A DNA stretch of 23,926 nucleotides, from contig JBOGCH010000034.1 of assembly GCA_051656645.1 (NCBI GenBank), positions 1 to 23,926 on the forward strand. The letters run 5' to 3'. This DNA is from JBOGCH01 sp051656645 (GTDB lineage: Bacteria > Bacteroidota > Bacteroidia > Bacteroidales > Marinifilaceae). The position numbers were made by a program, and so were the translations under genes. The notes under the pieces are model-generated. The model was given only the letters and a program-made list of their open reading frames with translations. It made no database searches and was not told where the DNA came from. Positions 7,038 to 15,743 of the stretch are shown one piece after another; the stretch's first letter is position 1, and each line of letters begins with the position of its first letter.

Positions 7038-8405
7038 TTATAATATCTCGGCAATATCAACCTCTATTGCTGCCGGATAAATCCTTGCGGGATCAAAATA
7101 GGCTGCACAACTATTTACCATGTGTTTTAATTGTGGAGTTACTTTACCATTGTATGCTTTTTTGCCATTTACATATAACGTTATCTTTTTGTTTAGATTA
7201 ACAAGTTCTGGCGATAAATATATGGTGAGCTTACCGGTTTCAGCAGGCTTGTAGGTACGGTCATATTTTAATGTAATCCCCCAACGTGGTTCAACTTCTG
7301 TACCAACGTAACTTACTTCGTCCACATTAAGATTTATTATATTGTCTTCTATTTTCATATCGTAACGAGTACGCGTTTTATTATCCGCATTAGAGCGTTG
7401 GTTTACATACAAGTTATAAAATCCATCTCTATATATACCATCCATCTCAAAATTCTCCCATGTTACATGTTTAGGATAAGGATTGCGTACAAACTTTTTT
7501 AACCATAATGTTGTTGGACGATAATCGATTGAATGTCCACGTTCCGGGATTAACTCAATTCTATGAATAAATGCTCCTGGATTTTGCGACTGAAATTTCT
7601 CGAACTCATCCTTAGTGTATTGAGTCAACTTATTGCGGTAAAAACCGAGATCCTTATCGCCAGTTAAGAGCGAGAAAGCAATGTTTCGGCAATTATCTAC
7701 CGGAGCATTGATTAAAGGTTCGCCACCGGCCATTGGCCCAGCACCTGCCAAGTAGTCCGCATAGAAAGAGGCCAATCTCTGACTTCCATATCCACCTTCG
7801 GAGATACCAAAAAAGAATACCTTATTCGGATCTACCTGTCCGCTTACAAATGCAAGACGTAATAATTTTTCCCACGCATATTGCTTAGATTTATGCCACC
7901 ATCTATAATGATCGCCCATATTGGGTATTTGCGGAATAAAATAAGCAGCCGGAGCATCATCAAACTGTTGACATAATTTTAAGCCGGTTGCCCACTCATT
8001 ATCCTTATGGCCTGATCCGTGAATATAGAGATAGAGTGGTAATCCATTCTCGCATTCGCCTTTACTTCCCCAATAATACGGCATAACAGCATTTGGCTCT
8101 AATTGCTGTGGGAGCTGCCATTTACCAGCATTAGCATCTGAGAGCTTTGACATGGAAATAAGTTTCTCCTCATTGTGATTCTTGTTTGCTTCCGTCCACT
8201 CTTTCCATATTTGCAGGCGATATTTATCAATATCTTTTAATTTAATGGTTGTAGTTGAATTATATTTTTCGGTTTGGTTGTTTAGTCTATGTTGAAAAAA
8301 GGTTGAAATATTGTTGCCGGAATTAGCCATAGCTCCCGATACCGAAAAACAACATAATAATACAGCAAGCGCTGCGATGTTATTACACTTGATTCTTAAA
8401 TTCAT
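7038..8405 (-). CDS. Exported alpha/beta-hydrolase, putative carbohydrate or ester esterase
   Basis: A 455-residue predicted exported enzyme. The signal peptide runs MNLRIKCNNI...AMA with likely cleavage after residue 27 (AMA|NS). The hydrolase core spans about 105-310: oxyanion motif HGSG (129-132), nucleophile S202 in FFFGISEGGYG, acid D250 or D252 in LLTGDKDLG, and H291 in ERGHSIDY. The C-terminal 140 residues are beta-rich (NLYVNQRS...; ITLYVNGKKAYNGKV) and look like a separate accessory domain. The reaction is probably ester hydrolysis in the periplasm or at the surface. Divergent from the sialidase gene 126 bp away, so a role in deacylating sialic acids or glycans is attractive, but known sialate O-acetylesterases are SGNH enzymes, not this fold. 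Substrate unknown. Confidence 0.8.
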   Translation of the reverse strand: MNLRIKCNNIAALAVLLCCFSVSGAMANSGNNISTFFQHRLNNQTEKYNSTTTIKLKDIDKYRLQIWKEWTEANKNHNEEKLISMSKLSDANAGKWQLPQQLEPNAVMPYYWGSKGECENGLPLYLYIHGSGHKDNEWATGLKLCQQFDDAPAAYFIPQIPNMGDHYRWWHKSKQYAWEKLLRLAFVSGQVDPNKVFFFGISEGGYGSQRLASFYADYLAGAGPMAGGEPLINAPVDNCRNIAFSLLTGDKDLGFYRNKLTQYTKDEFEKFQSQNPGAFIHRIELIPERGHSIDYRPTTLWLKKFVRNPYPKHVTWENFEMDGIYRDGFYNLYVNQRSNADNKTRTRYDMKIEDNIINLNVDEVSYVGTEVEPRWGITLKYDRTYKPAETGKLTIYLSPELVNLNKKITLYVNGKKAYNGKVTPQLKHMVNSCAAYFDPARIYPAAIEVDIAEIL

Positions 8406-8441
8406 AATTATACTCTTTAAATATACAGTTTCTCATCTGTA

Positions 8442-8449
8442 CAAAGATA
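8442..8449 (-). promoter_or_regulatory. Candidate -7 element for the esterase gene
   Basis: Read on the minus strand this is TATCTTTG, an exact match to TAnnTTTG, 36 bp before the esterase ATG. I see no clear TTTG -33 element at the right distance, so the promoter is only half supported. Confidence 0.4.
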
Positions 8450-8477
8450 TTTATTTTGAATTACATACTTTAGTGTT

Positions 8478-8507
8478 TTTGCACAATGGTTTATTATATT
8501 ATTTTTG
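8478..8507 (+). promoter_or_regulatory. Bacteroidetes-type promoter for the sialidase gene
   Basis: TTTG at 8478-8481 (-33) and TATTTTTG at 8500-8507 (exact TAnnTTTG, -7) are separated by 18 bases, close to the usual 19-20. The -7 element ends 24 bp before the sialidase ATG at 8532. The sialidase and esterase genes therefore have back-to-back promoters within 126 bp. Confidence 0.6.
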
Positions 8508-8531
8508 TTTCTAAACGAAAAGAACATTGCT

Positions 8532-10130
8532 ATGAGATTAAATTACCTATCTATTCTATCAACACTACTGTTTTTATGTTGCGCGAGTGTATTGCGAGCA
8601 CAATCTGTACAAGTGCATGTTTCGCAGCAACAAATTCCTGTTTTAACAAACAAATCTGTTAATCCTTTAATTTCCATCACCTGCATCCCCGATGGACAAA
8701 AGGAGAAAATAGAGCAGCTTAAGTTAACCTTTATGGGAACAACTAAAGTTAAAGATATCACTAAGATTTATGTTGCTAAGAACGACAAGAAGATTATGTA
8801 CCAAACAGATTTGGTGCACAATAATATGATTATTCCGATTAATCAAGTAATTTCGGACACTACAACTTATATTGTATATTGCGATATTGATGCTAACACA
8901 TCTCTTCTAAACACAATTGATGCACAGTGTAAAACACTTTACACCTCCAATGGAAAAGTTACTCCCACCGACACTACAAATTTAAGACAACGCGTGGGTA
9001 TTGCCGTTCAGGACCATAAGTGGGAAAATGTCAATACATTTAGAATTCCGGGTATTGCCACAACAAACAATGGTACACTGCTAGGTGTATATGATGCGCG
9101 ACGTGAATCGGCAAGAGATTTGCAAGGACACATGGACATTGGCGTTAGCCGTAGTTGTGATGGTGGTGCTACTTGGGAACCTATGCGTGTGGCTCTAGAC
9201 ATGAAAGAGTGGGGTAATTTACCGGAGAAATTCAATGGAGTGAGTGATGCGGGTATATTGGTAGATAAAAATACTGGAACAATATGGGTGGCAGGTTTAT
9301 GGATGCATGGCATTTTAGATCAAAGCGGAAAATGGATGCAAGGCTTGGACAAAAATAGCAAGGCTTGGCGTCACCAATGGCACGGCACAGCATCGCAACC
9401 CGGACTTACGCCATATGAAACTTGCCAATTCCTACTGACAAAAAGTGATGACGACGGTAAAACGTGGTCTGAACCTATAAATATTACAGAACAAACCAAA
9501 CGTGCTGAGTGGTGGCTGTTTGCTCCAGCACCCGGAAATGGAATAACCATGTCTGATGGAACACTAGTGTTTCCAACACAAGGACGAGACAAGGATGGCT
9601 TGCCATTTTCTAATATTACATATAGTAAAGATGGTGGCAAAACTTGGGTTACCTCCAATCCGTCCTACTCTAATACTACTGAATGTAGTGTTGTTGAGCT
9701 AAGTAATGGAACTTTAATGCTAAACATGCGCGACAATAGAAATGGAAAAAATAAAGGCGACGATAATGGTAGAGCCATATTTACCACAACAGATATGGGA
9801 AATACCTGGACAAAACACCAAACATCTCATGGAGCACTAAGGGAGTCTGTATGCATGGCATCACTTTACAAACATAACTATGGCGGAAAGTCGGTGTTAC
9901 TATTCTCAAATCCTGATAGCAAATATCACCGCCACCATATGACAATTAAGGTGAGCAAAGACAATGGAAACACATGGAATAAAGGCTTGTTACTTGACGA
10001 AGGATACAGTTACGGATATTCTTGCCTTACATCAGTAAGTGAGAAACTTGTTGGTATTCTCTACGAGGGAAGCCGAGCGCAAATGACATTTCAAGTAGTT
10101 CCGCTTAAAGAGCTGTTACAACAACCATAA
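8532..10130 (+). CDS. nanH: Exo-alpha-sialidase (GH33 neuraminidase)
   Basis: A 532-residue exported sialidase that releases terminal sialic acid from glycoproteins and glycolipids. The ATG at 8532 gives a clean signal peptide (MRLNYLSILSTLLFLCCASVLRA|QS); an earlier in-frame TTG at 8505 lies inside the -7 promoter element. Residues 25-150 form the N-terminal beta-sandwich domain found in Bacteroides NanH. The six-bladed propeller follows: FRIP with R171, D196 in the RDLQG motif, and five Asp-boxes of type SxDxGxTW near 207-215, 304-312, 364-372, 418-426 and 474-482. E384 (TTEC), R400 (LNMRD) and Tyr496 in GYGYSCLT are candidate catalytic residues. The final GILYEGS...MTFQ is typical. Flanked by its own promoter and a hairpin terminator, so probably monocistronic. 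Confidence 0.96.
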   Translation: MRLNYLSILSTLLFLCCASVLRAQSVQVHVSQQQIPVLTNKSVNPLISITCIPDGQKEKIEQLKLTFMGTTKVKDITKIYVAKNDKKIMYQTDLVHNNMIIPINQVISDTTTYIVYCDIDANTSLLNTIDAQCKTLYTSNGKVTPTDTTNLRQRVGIAVQDHKWENVNTFRIPGIATTNNGTLLGVYDARRESARDLQGHMDIGVSRSCDGGATWEPMRVALDMKEWGNLPEKFNGVSDAGILVDKNTGTIWVAGLWMHGILDQSGKWMQGLDKNSKAWRHQWHGTASQPGLTPYETCQFLLTKSDDDGKTWSEPINITEQTKRAEWWLFAPAPGNGITMSDGTLVFPTQGRDKDGLPFSNITYSKDGGKTWVTSNPSYSNTTECSVVELSNGTLMLNMRDNRNGKNKGDDNGRAIFTTTDMGNTWTKHQTSHGALRESVCMASLYKHNYGGKSVLLFSNPDSKYHRHHMTIKVSKDNGNTWNKGLLLDEGYSYGYSCLTSVSEKLVGILYEGSRAQMTFQVVPLKELLQQP

Positions 10131-10136
10131 AATAAG

Positions 10137-10164
10137 AATCCCCTTAACTTGCGTTAAGGGGATT
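10137..10164. terminator. Hairpin terminator between sialidase and metalloprotease genes
   Basis: Perfect 12-bp stem AATCCCCTTAAC / GTTAAGGGGATT with the tetraloop TTGC (10149-10152), 6 bp after the sialidase stop and 18 bp before the convergent protease stop. The flanking T-rich stretches are short (TTCT on plus; TTCTTATTTTA on minus), so it is likely a bidirectional terminator. Confidence 0.85.
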
Positions 10165-10182
10165 TCTGTATACATTGAAATT

Positions 10183-11913
10183 CTATTTCTTTACTTTAAT
10201 TGGTTGTTTATAGTTAGCAATATCATCCATATGGACTTTACCAGGTGCAATTACTTCTATTTGCGCAGGTTTTAGCTTCTGCTTTTTACCATTGAATTCA
10301 ATTGCACCAATTTTATCGCGATTTAATCCGATACCACATGCTTTGATAAATGGGAATAAGTCCTTACCTACAGCTATAGACATATCCTCTACCATCTCTT
10401 CCCATGTAAGTCTATGTTGCGGTGTCTCAGCCCAACGTGTATGTTGCACCCATTTCCAACGTGGATACCAGGTAGGGCCAAATGTATCGTCCATACGTTG
10501 CCATATATACCAGGTTTTATGCCAATCCTTTCCTTTTCCAAATTTTTCGTGCAATTCTTTATTCTCATAATACTTTACAAAATCCAATTCTGCAAAACAT
10601 TTTTCATGGAAGATATCGCCACATTTACGGTTAGGATGCTCTAAACGACTTGGATCATATATTGCATCAATCTTGCCTTGGAACCACCCTGCATGCGCCT
10701 CACCACTGTTGCCGATTGGAGCTAATCCCGCAGTTTCACCTTTATAATTTAGTGGTCCTTGCATTGTATGCGCCAACTCATGTGCGAAAATAGAGATTAT
10801 ACCCTGTGTTGACATACTGATAATTCCATTTTCTTTTGGATAGAAGGCATTTACAGCCCATCCGCCACCATCACCAGCGCATAGTAGTAAATACATAGGT
10901 TCCTTTGTTGGTTGAGAAGGATACCAGCTGAATATTTGATCCGTAATTTTTGGACATTCCTCCTGTACGCATTTTAGCATGTAAGGAAATTGGTTGGCAG
11001 CGTAGTATATTACAATTCCTCGAGAGTTTGTTTCTAGTTCAGGATATATATCACCACCTCCTGCAGTTCCTGCAGGGAAATATCCGCCTACAGGCTGTTG
11101 CGCACTATTTAACCATGCCAGAGTTTCGTCAATAAACGCAGTTTCCTTATCTTTTTCCTGCTGCGGTGCTTTATTGCCCACCATATCAAAAGCACTTGCG
11201 TTTCCAATGATAGCCACACGTCCTTTACCAACTGTTCCACGAACATATACAGGAGCTGCACCATCAGCAGATTGTACGGTTTCCCATGATGATGGAGTTT
11301 TGAACGTTGCATATTTTCTGTTATTGAATGCTGCTTCTCCTGTAACAGAGGCTCCAAAACAATTTAGAAGTTTATTCATACTCCAGCCCTTTAATTCTTC
11401 TTGCTTTGCTGGGTTAACTAGTACAAGTAAACTACCTCCATCATTAACAAATTGCTGCAAAGCGGCTATTTCAGCATCTGTATAAGGTTGTTCTTTCGGT
11501 GAAGTTTGGTAGGTAACAACCGTATTATAAGTTAAATTTGGACACCAACCAAAGGGACGAAATTTTCCGGCCATATCATAAGGTATTCGGCGTCTAGACA
11601 CTCCATTTACATCCAATACACTATTTAATGTTGCATGGCTTGAATGTGCTCTATAACCAAGTGAGTGCAAACGTGGTGGCACTCCCCACATCATTGAGAA
11701 GTTGCAAGCATGTGCAACATCTACCAATACATTAAAACCTTTGTCATTTTTCAATTTAAGGCCATGTTCAGGACATTGTGCATACACTTCGACCGGCAAT
11801 GTTTTTCCTGTGTTTGCATACTCCTCCACTTGCGAACGGCTCCAATTTTGAGCCCAAAGCGATGTTCCCCATGTACACGCCAAGGCAATAAATAGTACGA
11901 TTCTTTTCTTCAT
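10183..11913 (-). CDS. Exported HExxH zinc metalloprotease, family not firmly assigned
   Basis: A 576-residue predicted exported protein. The ATG at 11913 gives MKKRIVLFIALACTWGTSLWA|QN, a good Sec signal; the open frame extends upstream but without a better start. Two parts are visible. Residues about 60-270 resemble a class I glutamine-amidotransferase-like fold (FNVLVDVAHACNF; PYTDAEIAALQQFVNDGGSLLVLVNP; GKGRVAIIGNASAF), probably non-catalytic. Residues about 275-576 hold the zinc site HELAH (378-382), with E405 in GNSGEAHAGWF, 23 residues later, as the likely third ligand, which suggests a gluzincin. Trp- and Tyr-rich segments follow (WYIWQRMDDTFGPTWYPRWKW, split here only for description). 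It recalls M60-like glycoprotein peptidases, and its position beside a sialidase supports glycoprotein degradation, but the family assignment is inference. Confidence 0.75.
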   Translation of the reverse strand: MKKRIVLFIALACTWGTSLWAQNWSRSQVEEYANTGKTLPVEVYAQCPEHGLKLKNDKGFNVLVDVAHACNFSMMWGVPPRLHSLGYRAHSSHATLNSVLDVNGVSRRRIPYDMAGKFRPFGWCPNLTYNTVVTYQTSPKEQPYTDAEIAALQQFVNDGGSLLVLVNPAKQEELKGWSMNKLLNCFGASVTGEAAFNNRKYATFKTPSSWETVQSADGAAPVYVRGTVGKGRVAIIGNASAFDMVGNKAPQQEKDKETAFIDETLAWLNSAQQPVGGYFPAGTAGGGDIYPELETNSRGIVIYYAANQFPYMLKCVQEECPKITDQIFSWYPSQPTKEPMYLLLCAGDGGGWAVNAFYPKENGIISMSTQGIISIFAHELAHTMQGPLNYKGETAGLAPIGNSGEAHAGWFQGKIDAIYDPSRLEHPNRKCGDIFHEKCFAELDFVKYYENKELHEKFGKGKDWHKTWYIWQRMDDTFGPTWYPRWKWVQHTRWAETPQHRLTWEEMVEDMSIAVGKDLFPFIKACGIGLNRDKIGAIEFNGKKQKLKPAQIEVIAPGKVHMDDIANYKQPIKVKK

Positions 11914-12162
11914 TTTTATTCTAAATTTAAATAGGTAATTGTCTTTCCATAAAAGCAACTTATAATATTATTACTTTTATTCAATATTTACAACATTACT
12001 TCCGAATTATGCTATAAAATCGACGATTTGGGACCCAAAAGGTTCAAACTATTTAATTATATCCTATTTTATAAATAAAATGTAATGAGAATACATAAAT
12101 CTCTAGATTATTTTATGAATAGTACATACGACAAGAAAAATGCAAAATTTGTATATTCTGGA

Positions 12163-12207
12163 TTAAAACGAAAACAGTTGTTAGAATAATAACCATTCTA
12201 ACAACTG
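12163..12207 (-). terminator. Intrinsic terminator of the seven-gene minus-strand operon
   Basis: A 13-bp perfect stem, CAGTTGTTAGAAT (12175-12187) with ATTCTAACAACTG (12195-12207), and a 7-base loop. On the minus strand it is followed by TTTTCGTTTTA. The glycosyltransferase stop codon (12198-12200) lies inside the right arm, so termination follows immediately after translation ends. Confidence 0.85.
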
Positions 12208-13277
12208 TATGTATTTAGTATCTTCTCTATAAATTTATCATAACTAAACTGCTCACTGCTTTTTAAAGCATTTTCTCCCATGGAGTGCTTCAAATCTGGA
12301 TTACTCCATAATAATTCAATTGCATTCTTAAGAGCATGTACATTGTATGGATCAACAAGTATGCCGTTTCCCATATTCTTAACCATTGCAACTTGTCCTC
12401 CGTTATTGGTAGTAATTACTGGAGTTGCGTTAACTTGAAACTCAAGAGCTGTAAGTAAAAAGGATTCTGGAGTTGTAGAAACCAATACTCCACAGTCTGT
12501 CTGCTTACAAAACTCACCTACATTAAGAACAAATCCCACAGGAATTACTCTATTTTGTAAACACTTTTCATTGATAGCAGACATTAACTTACTTGCAAAG
12601 TCGCCTTGCATATTGCCAGCTATTAAGAGTATTATATCATCTGGAAGTTGAGTTAATGCCTCAATTACAATTTCAAGTCCCTTGCCGGCAACCACTCTAC
12701 CTACGTAACCTAGAATAAACTTATCCGACGTGATTGAATACTTTTTTCTATAATCTATATCAGAGATCTCATGCTTAATATTTGATGTACTGTTATGGAT
12801 AATACACCACTTTAGTTTATCAGTAAAATCTTCATGCCCCTTAAAATACTCCTCTTTAACTCTTTCTGATACAAAAATAAGACTATCAATTCTTTTGTAC
12901 ACCCACGCATCCTTTACCTTAAAATGGCCTTTTTCTACGAGATGTACTGTGTAGATTAGTTTAACACCTTTCATTCCTGCTATTGCAATCGCAGCCAGCA
13001 TTGCATCTTTAAACTTATGAACATGTACAACTTCAATGTTATTCTCCTTAATATATTGTCTTAGCTTCAGAATAGAACCAATGGAAAATATTGAACGCAG
13101 TTTTATTGAATGGTAATTACCCAATCCTCCAAAACGATCAAGAAATACTTGAATAGGCCGACCAACAAAATACAATCGCATATTTTTTTGTTCGGCCATA
13201 TATTTCGCCATTTCAAAAATATACTGTTGTCCGCCTCCCCAAAATTTATTCGGTACTATGTGTAGTATTCTTTCCAT
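12198..13277 (-). CDS. GT4-type glycosyltransferase (GT-B fold)
   Basis: A 359-residue cytosolic or membrane-associated retaining glycosyltransferase of the large GT4 family. The N-terminal acceptor domain begins MERILHIVPNKFWGGGQQY with the glycine loop at 14-16. The C-terminal donor domain shows FILGYVGRVVAGKGLEIVIEA (187-207) with R194 and K199 contacting the nucleotide-sugar phosphates, and the EX7E motif ESFLLTALE (E271, E279), followed by the PVITTNNGG loop. Such enzymes add a sugar to lipid-linked glycans of capsule, O-antigen or exopolysaccharide. Its start overlaps the upstream O-antigen ligase-like gene by 32 bp, implying translational coupling. It is the last gene of the operon, ended by a hairpin. 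Donor and acceptor sugars cannot be predicted. Confidence 0.9.
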   Translation of the reverse strand: MERILHIVPNKFWGGGQQYIFEMAKYMAEQKNMRLYFVGRPIQVFLDRFGGLGNYHSIKLRSIFSIGSILKLRQYIKENNIEVVHVHKFKDAMLAAIAIAGMKGVKLIYTVHLVEKGHFKVKDAWVYKRIDSLIFVSERVKEEYFKGHEDFTDKLKWCIIHNSTSNIKHEISDIDYRKKYSITSDKFILGYVGRVVAGKGLEIVIEALTQLPDDIILLIAGNMQGDFASKLMSAINEKCLQNRVIPVGFVLNVGEFCKQTDCGVLVSTTPESFLLTALEFQVNATPVITTNNGGQVAMVKNMGNGILVDPYNVHALKNAIELLWSNPDLKHSMGENALKSSEQFSYDKFIEKILNTYSC

Positions 13278-14571
13278 ACATGCTACGTTTTTTATCTAGA
13301 TTATAAAATTGGGATGTATACAGATAGAATCCTGATAATAGAAACATAATTAACGTCTTGGAATCTGCTAGACGTACAAAAATTGTGGCAAAATTAGCCA
13401 GGAACATAAATAAAAGTATAACCAAAATTAGATGAGAAATTTCATGTCTTTTCACCATTCGTATTATAGGTAATATGAATAGAGAAAGGAAATACGTAAG
13501 CATCATTACACCACCTATTATCCAAAAATCAATAAAAGAATTGTGTACATGTTGTATAAAATCAATGCTATATGGTGATTTTACAAACCAACTTTGCGTT
13601 ATGTCTTTAGAATATACTCCTACACCCCACAAGCCATATTCACCAATCCTGTCCCAACACTCACGCAAAATACCAAGTCTAGGACCAATACTGTCACCAA
13701 CATATTTATTGTTTATAACACCATTTATCTCATTTAGCATTGTCTGCATTCGTTCCACATAGATGTCGCTAGTAACAATATATTGCGCTCCATATACAAA
13801 GCAACCAATAATGACAAGATTTATCACTAAATTACTATGAACAAGTCTTTTATATTTAACTATCAATAAATATATAAGGCAGATTACAAATGGAAATATT
13901 GATCCTTTAGTGACTGTGAATGATAAAAACACTGTCAATAATCCGAACAAAAATAAAGCACAAACACGTCTATAAGGTTTTACGGATTCTAGAGCAACGT
14001 ACCCTACTAAAATTGCAGCAACTGCAAGGTTAAAAGCATGAGCTTCTAAGTAAATAGTTGCATTCCATAGTTCCTTATTCCCAAGAAAACGAGACATATA
14101 AAGGAGCTCTATATAATCTGAGAACGGAATACTATTGGTCAGATAATACCAAATAAAAAGACCGACATTTACACTCATAACACCTACACCAAATACACCT
14201 ATAGCGTTTTTAATTGATGAAGAAGTTACATAGGGCTTACACGATATCAAATATACAGGTACTGCCGTAAAAAACAACAGTAGATTTTCTATAATTCCCC
14301 ATCGTGCCTTATATGGAGTATAGTAATCTATATGAAATATATTCACAATAGCATAATGAATTAAGACATACATACACATTATTAAAGGCAAATAGAGATA
14401 ATAACGCACTGCTTTAATATCCTGCCAAAATTCCTTCCAACGATAAATAATATTTAAGAAAAAGGAAAGTGCCATAAGAATGTAAAAAACTCTATCCCAT
14501 AATATATTTATGGAACCAAGTGCAAAAATTACCGTTAATATGCCGCCTTCTCTAAATTTATCTAAACTCAT
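13246..14571 (-). CDS. O-antigen ligase / polymerase-like polytopic membrane protein
   Basis: A 441-residue integral membrane protein with roughly eleven or twelve hydrophobic segments, for example around 10-42, 58-78, 93-110, 122-143, 175-195, 203-220, 224-238, 247-263, 345-373 and 378-415. The large periplasmic-type loop between about 265 and 345 contains RLGILRECWDRIGEYGLWGVGVYS and ends in HVHNSFIDFWIIGG with H343. This loop pattern (an Arg, 'GxGxxS', then HNxxLxxxxxxG) is that of the WaaL/Wzy_C family, which transfers or polymerises glycan from undecaprenyl diphosphate. It cannot be decided here whether it is a ligase, a polymerase or a protein O-oligosaccharyltransferase. It starts 16 bp after thyA and overlaps the following GT4 gene by 32 bp, so the pair probably serve one surface glycan. 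Confidence 0.82.
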   Translation of the reverse strand: MSLDKFREGGILTVIFALGSINILWDRVFYILMALSFFLNIIYRWKEFWQDIKAVRYYLYLPLIMCMYVLIHYAIVNIFHIDYYTPYKARWGIIENLLLFFTAVPVYLISCKPYVTSSSIKNAIGVFGVGVMSVNVGLFIWYYLTNSIPFSDYIELLYMSRFLGNKELWNATIYLEAHAFNLAVAAILVGYVALESVKPYRRVCALFLFGLLTVFLSFTVTKGSIFPFVICLIYLLIVKYKRLVHSNLVINLVIIGCFVYGAQYIVTSDIYVERMQTMLNEINGVINNKYVGDSIGPRLGILRECWDRIGEYGLWGVGVYSKDITQSWFVKSPYSIDFIQHVHNSFIDFWIIGGVMMLTYFLSLFILPIIRMVKRHEISHLILVILLFMFLANFATIFVRLADSKTLIMFLLSGFYLYTSQFYNLDKKRSMYGKNTTHSTE

Positions 14572-14587
14572 TCTTTCTAAGCTTTCT

Positions 14588-15382
14588 TTAAATCGCTACC
14601 TCACCCTTAATATGTGGGTGAGACTCGTATCCTTCTAATGTAAAATCCTCAAATTTAAAACCAAATATATCCTTTACCTCCGGATTTATTACCATTCGGG
14701 GAAGTTTATACGGTTCGCGTGTTAATTGAAGTTTTACTTGTTCTATATGATTTGTATAAATATGCGCATCACCTAAAGTATGCACAAAGTCGCCCAATTC
14801 TAAATCGCACACCTGTGCCACCATCATTGTTAACAGCGCATAGGAAGCAATATTAAATGGGATACCTAAAAAACAATCCGCACTGCGTTGATACAATTGG
14901 CATGATAATTTTCCATTCTGCACATAGAATTGAAACATCGTATGGCATGGTGCTAATGCCATCTTATCTATTTCTCCCGCATTCCACGCGCTTACAATTA
15001 GTCGACGAGAATCCGGATTCGTTTTTATATCGTGTATCAACTGCTTAATCTGATCTAAATGGGTACCATCCGCGCACGGCCACGAACGCCACTGATATCC
15101 GTATATCGGACCTAAATCGCCATTCTCATCCGCCCATTCATTCCAAATTCTTACACCATGATCCTGTAAATATTTTACATTTGTATCGCCCATCAAAAAC
15201 CAAAGAAGTTCATAGATGATGGATTTTAAGTGTAATTTCTTCGTTGTTACCAATGGAAAGCCTTCTGCTAAATTAAAACGCATTTGATGTCCAAACACAC
15301 TTATAGTACCCGTACCGGTGCGATCCTCTTTCCTCTCTCCTTCTGTCAATATCCGATTCAATAAATCTAAATAGGCCTTCAT
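14588..15382 (-). CDS. thyA: Thymidylate synthase ThyA
   Basis: A 264-residue thymidylate synthase, the same length as the E. coli enzyme. It methylates dUMP to dTMP with methylenetetrahydrofolate. RTGTGTISVFGHQMRF (21-36) is the phosphate-binding region, and the catalytic cysteine is C146 in LAPCHTMFQFYV. The following QRSADCFLGIPFNIASYALL segment and the C-terminal HPHIKGEVAI are fully conserved in type. In many Bacteroidales thyA is followed by folA, the reductase that regenerates folate; here the next gene is instead an O-antigen ligase-like gene 16 bp away. The DsrE-like gene lies 15 bp upstream. Nothing unusual is visible in the enzyme itself. Confidence 0.98.
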   Translation of the reverse strand: MKAYLDLLNRILTEGERKEDRTGTGTISVFGHQMRFNLAEGFPLVTTKKLHLKSIIYELLWFLMGDTNVKYLQDHGVRIWNEWADENGDLGPIYGYQWRSWPCADGTHLDQIKQLIHDIKTNPDSRRLIVSAWNAGEIDKMALAPCHTMFQFYVQNGKLSCQLYQRSADCFLGIPFNIASYALLTMMVAQVCDLELGDFVHTLGDAHIYTNHIEQVKLQLTREPYKLPRMVINPEVKDIFGFKFEDFTLEGYESHPHIKGEVAI

Positions 15383-15397
15383 CGTATTTTGTTTGGA

Positions 15398-15733
15398 TTA
15401 AATCATTATTATTTTATCAGCGTTATCTTGCAACGTAATTATATCAACCATTGAACCAATTACTCCACACTGCATTTTATCGGCCAATTCAAAATAGTCA
15501 ATACATGTTTTACATGCCAACAACTTCACACCCGTAGCCTCAATAGCTTTTAAAACCTCAGTTACTTCATTATCCGATGCCAATAGTTTAACACCTGCAT
15601 TATAAAAACACATAACTGCAGGGAGTCTATTCTCCGCTAAGCGTTGTTTAAAATAATTACATATTAAACGTTCACCAAGTATATCATCTCCGCTACCCAA
15701 CGTGTCGCGAGTAACTTGTAAAAGTGTATTCAT
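15398..15733 (-). CDS. DsrE-domain protein resembling the C-terminal half of YedF
   Basis: A 111-residue small cytosolic protein with a single DsrE-type domain. It matches the C-terminal part of the YedF selenium-metabolism family: an opening strand with RDTLGSGDD (9-17), CFYNAGVKLLA (42-52), VLKAIEATGVKLLACKTCIDYF (60-81) and a C-terminal CGVIGSMVDI. C74 and C77 form a CxTC pair at the expected active-site position, and C89 is a third candidate. Full YedF has an N-terminal TusA-like domain of about 70-80 residues; that part is absent, and the gap to selD is only 10 bp. The neighbour selD supports a selenium-handling role, perhaps relay of sulfur or selenium, though the biochemical role of YedF is itself unproven. 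Confidence 0.8.
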   Translation of the reverse strand: MNTLLQVTRDTLGSGDDILGERLICNYFKQRLAENRLPAVMCFYNAGVKLLASDNEVTEVLKAIEATGVKLLACKTCIDYFELADKMQCGVIGSMVDIITLQDNADKIIMI

Positions 15734-15743
15734 TATTTATTTT

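Noticed and set aside
8505..8531. TTG start adding nine residues to the sialidase
   Set aside because: The TTG falls inside the -7 promoter element and would put extra residues in front of a good signal peptide; the ATG at 8532 is better.
12198..14571. A full O-antigen or capsule cluster
   Set aside because: Only one ligase-like and one glycosyltransferase gene are present; there are no nucleotide-sugar genes, flippase or initiating transferase in the window.
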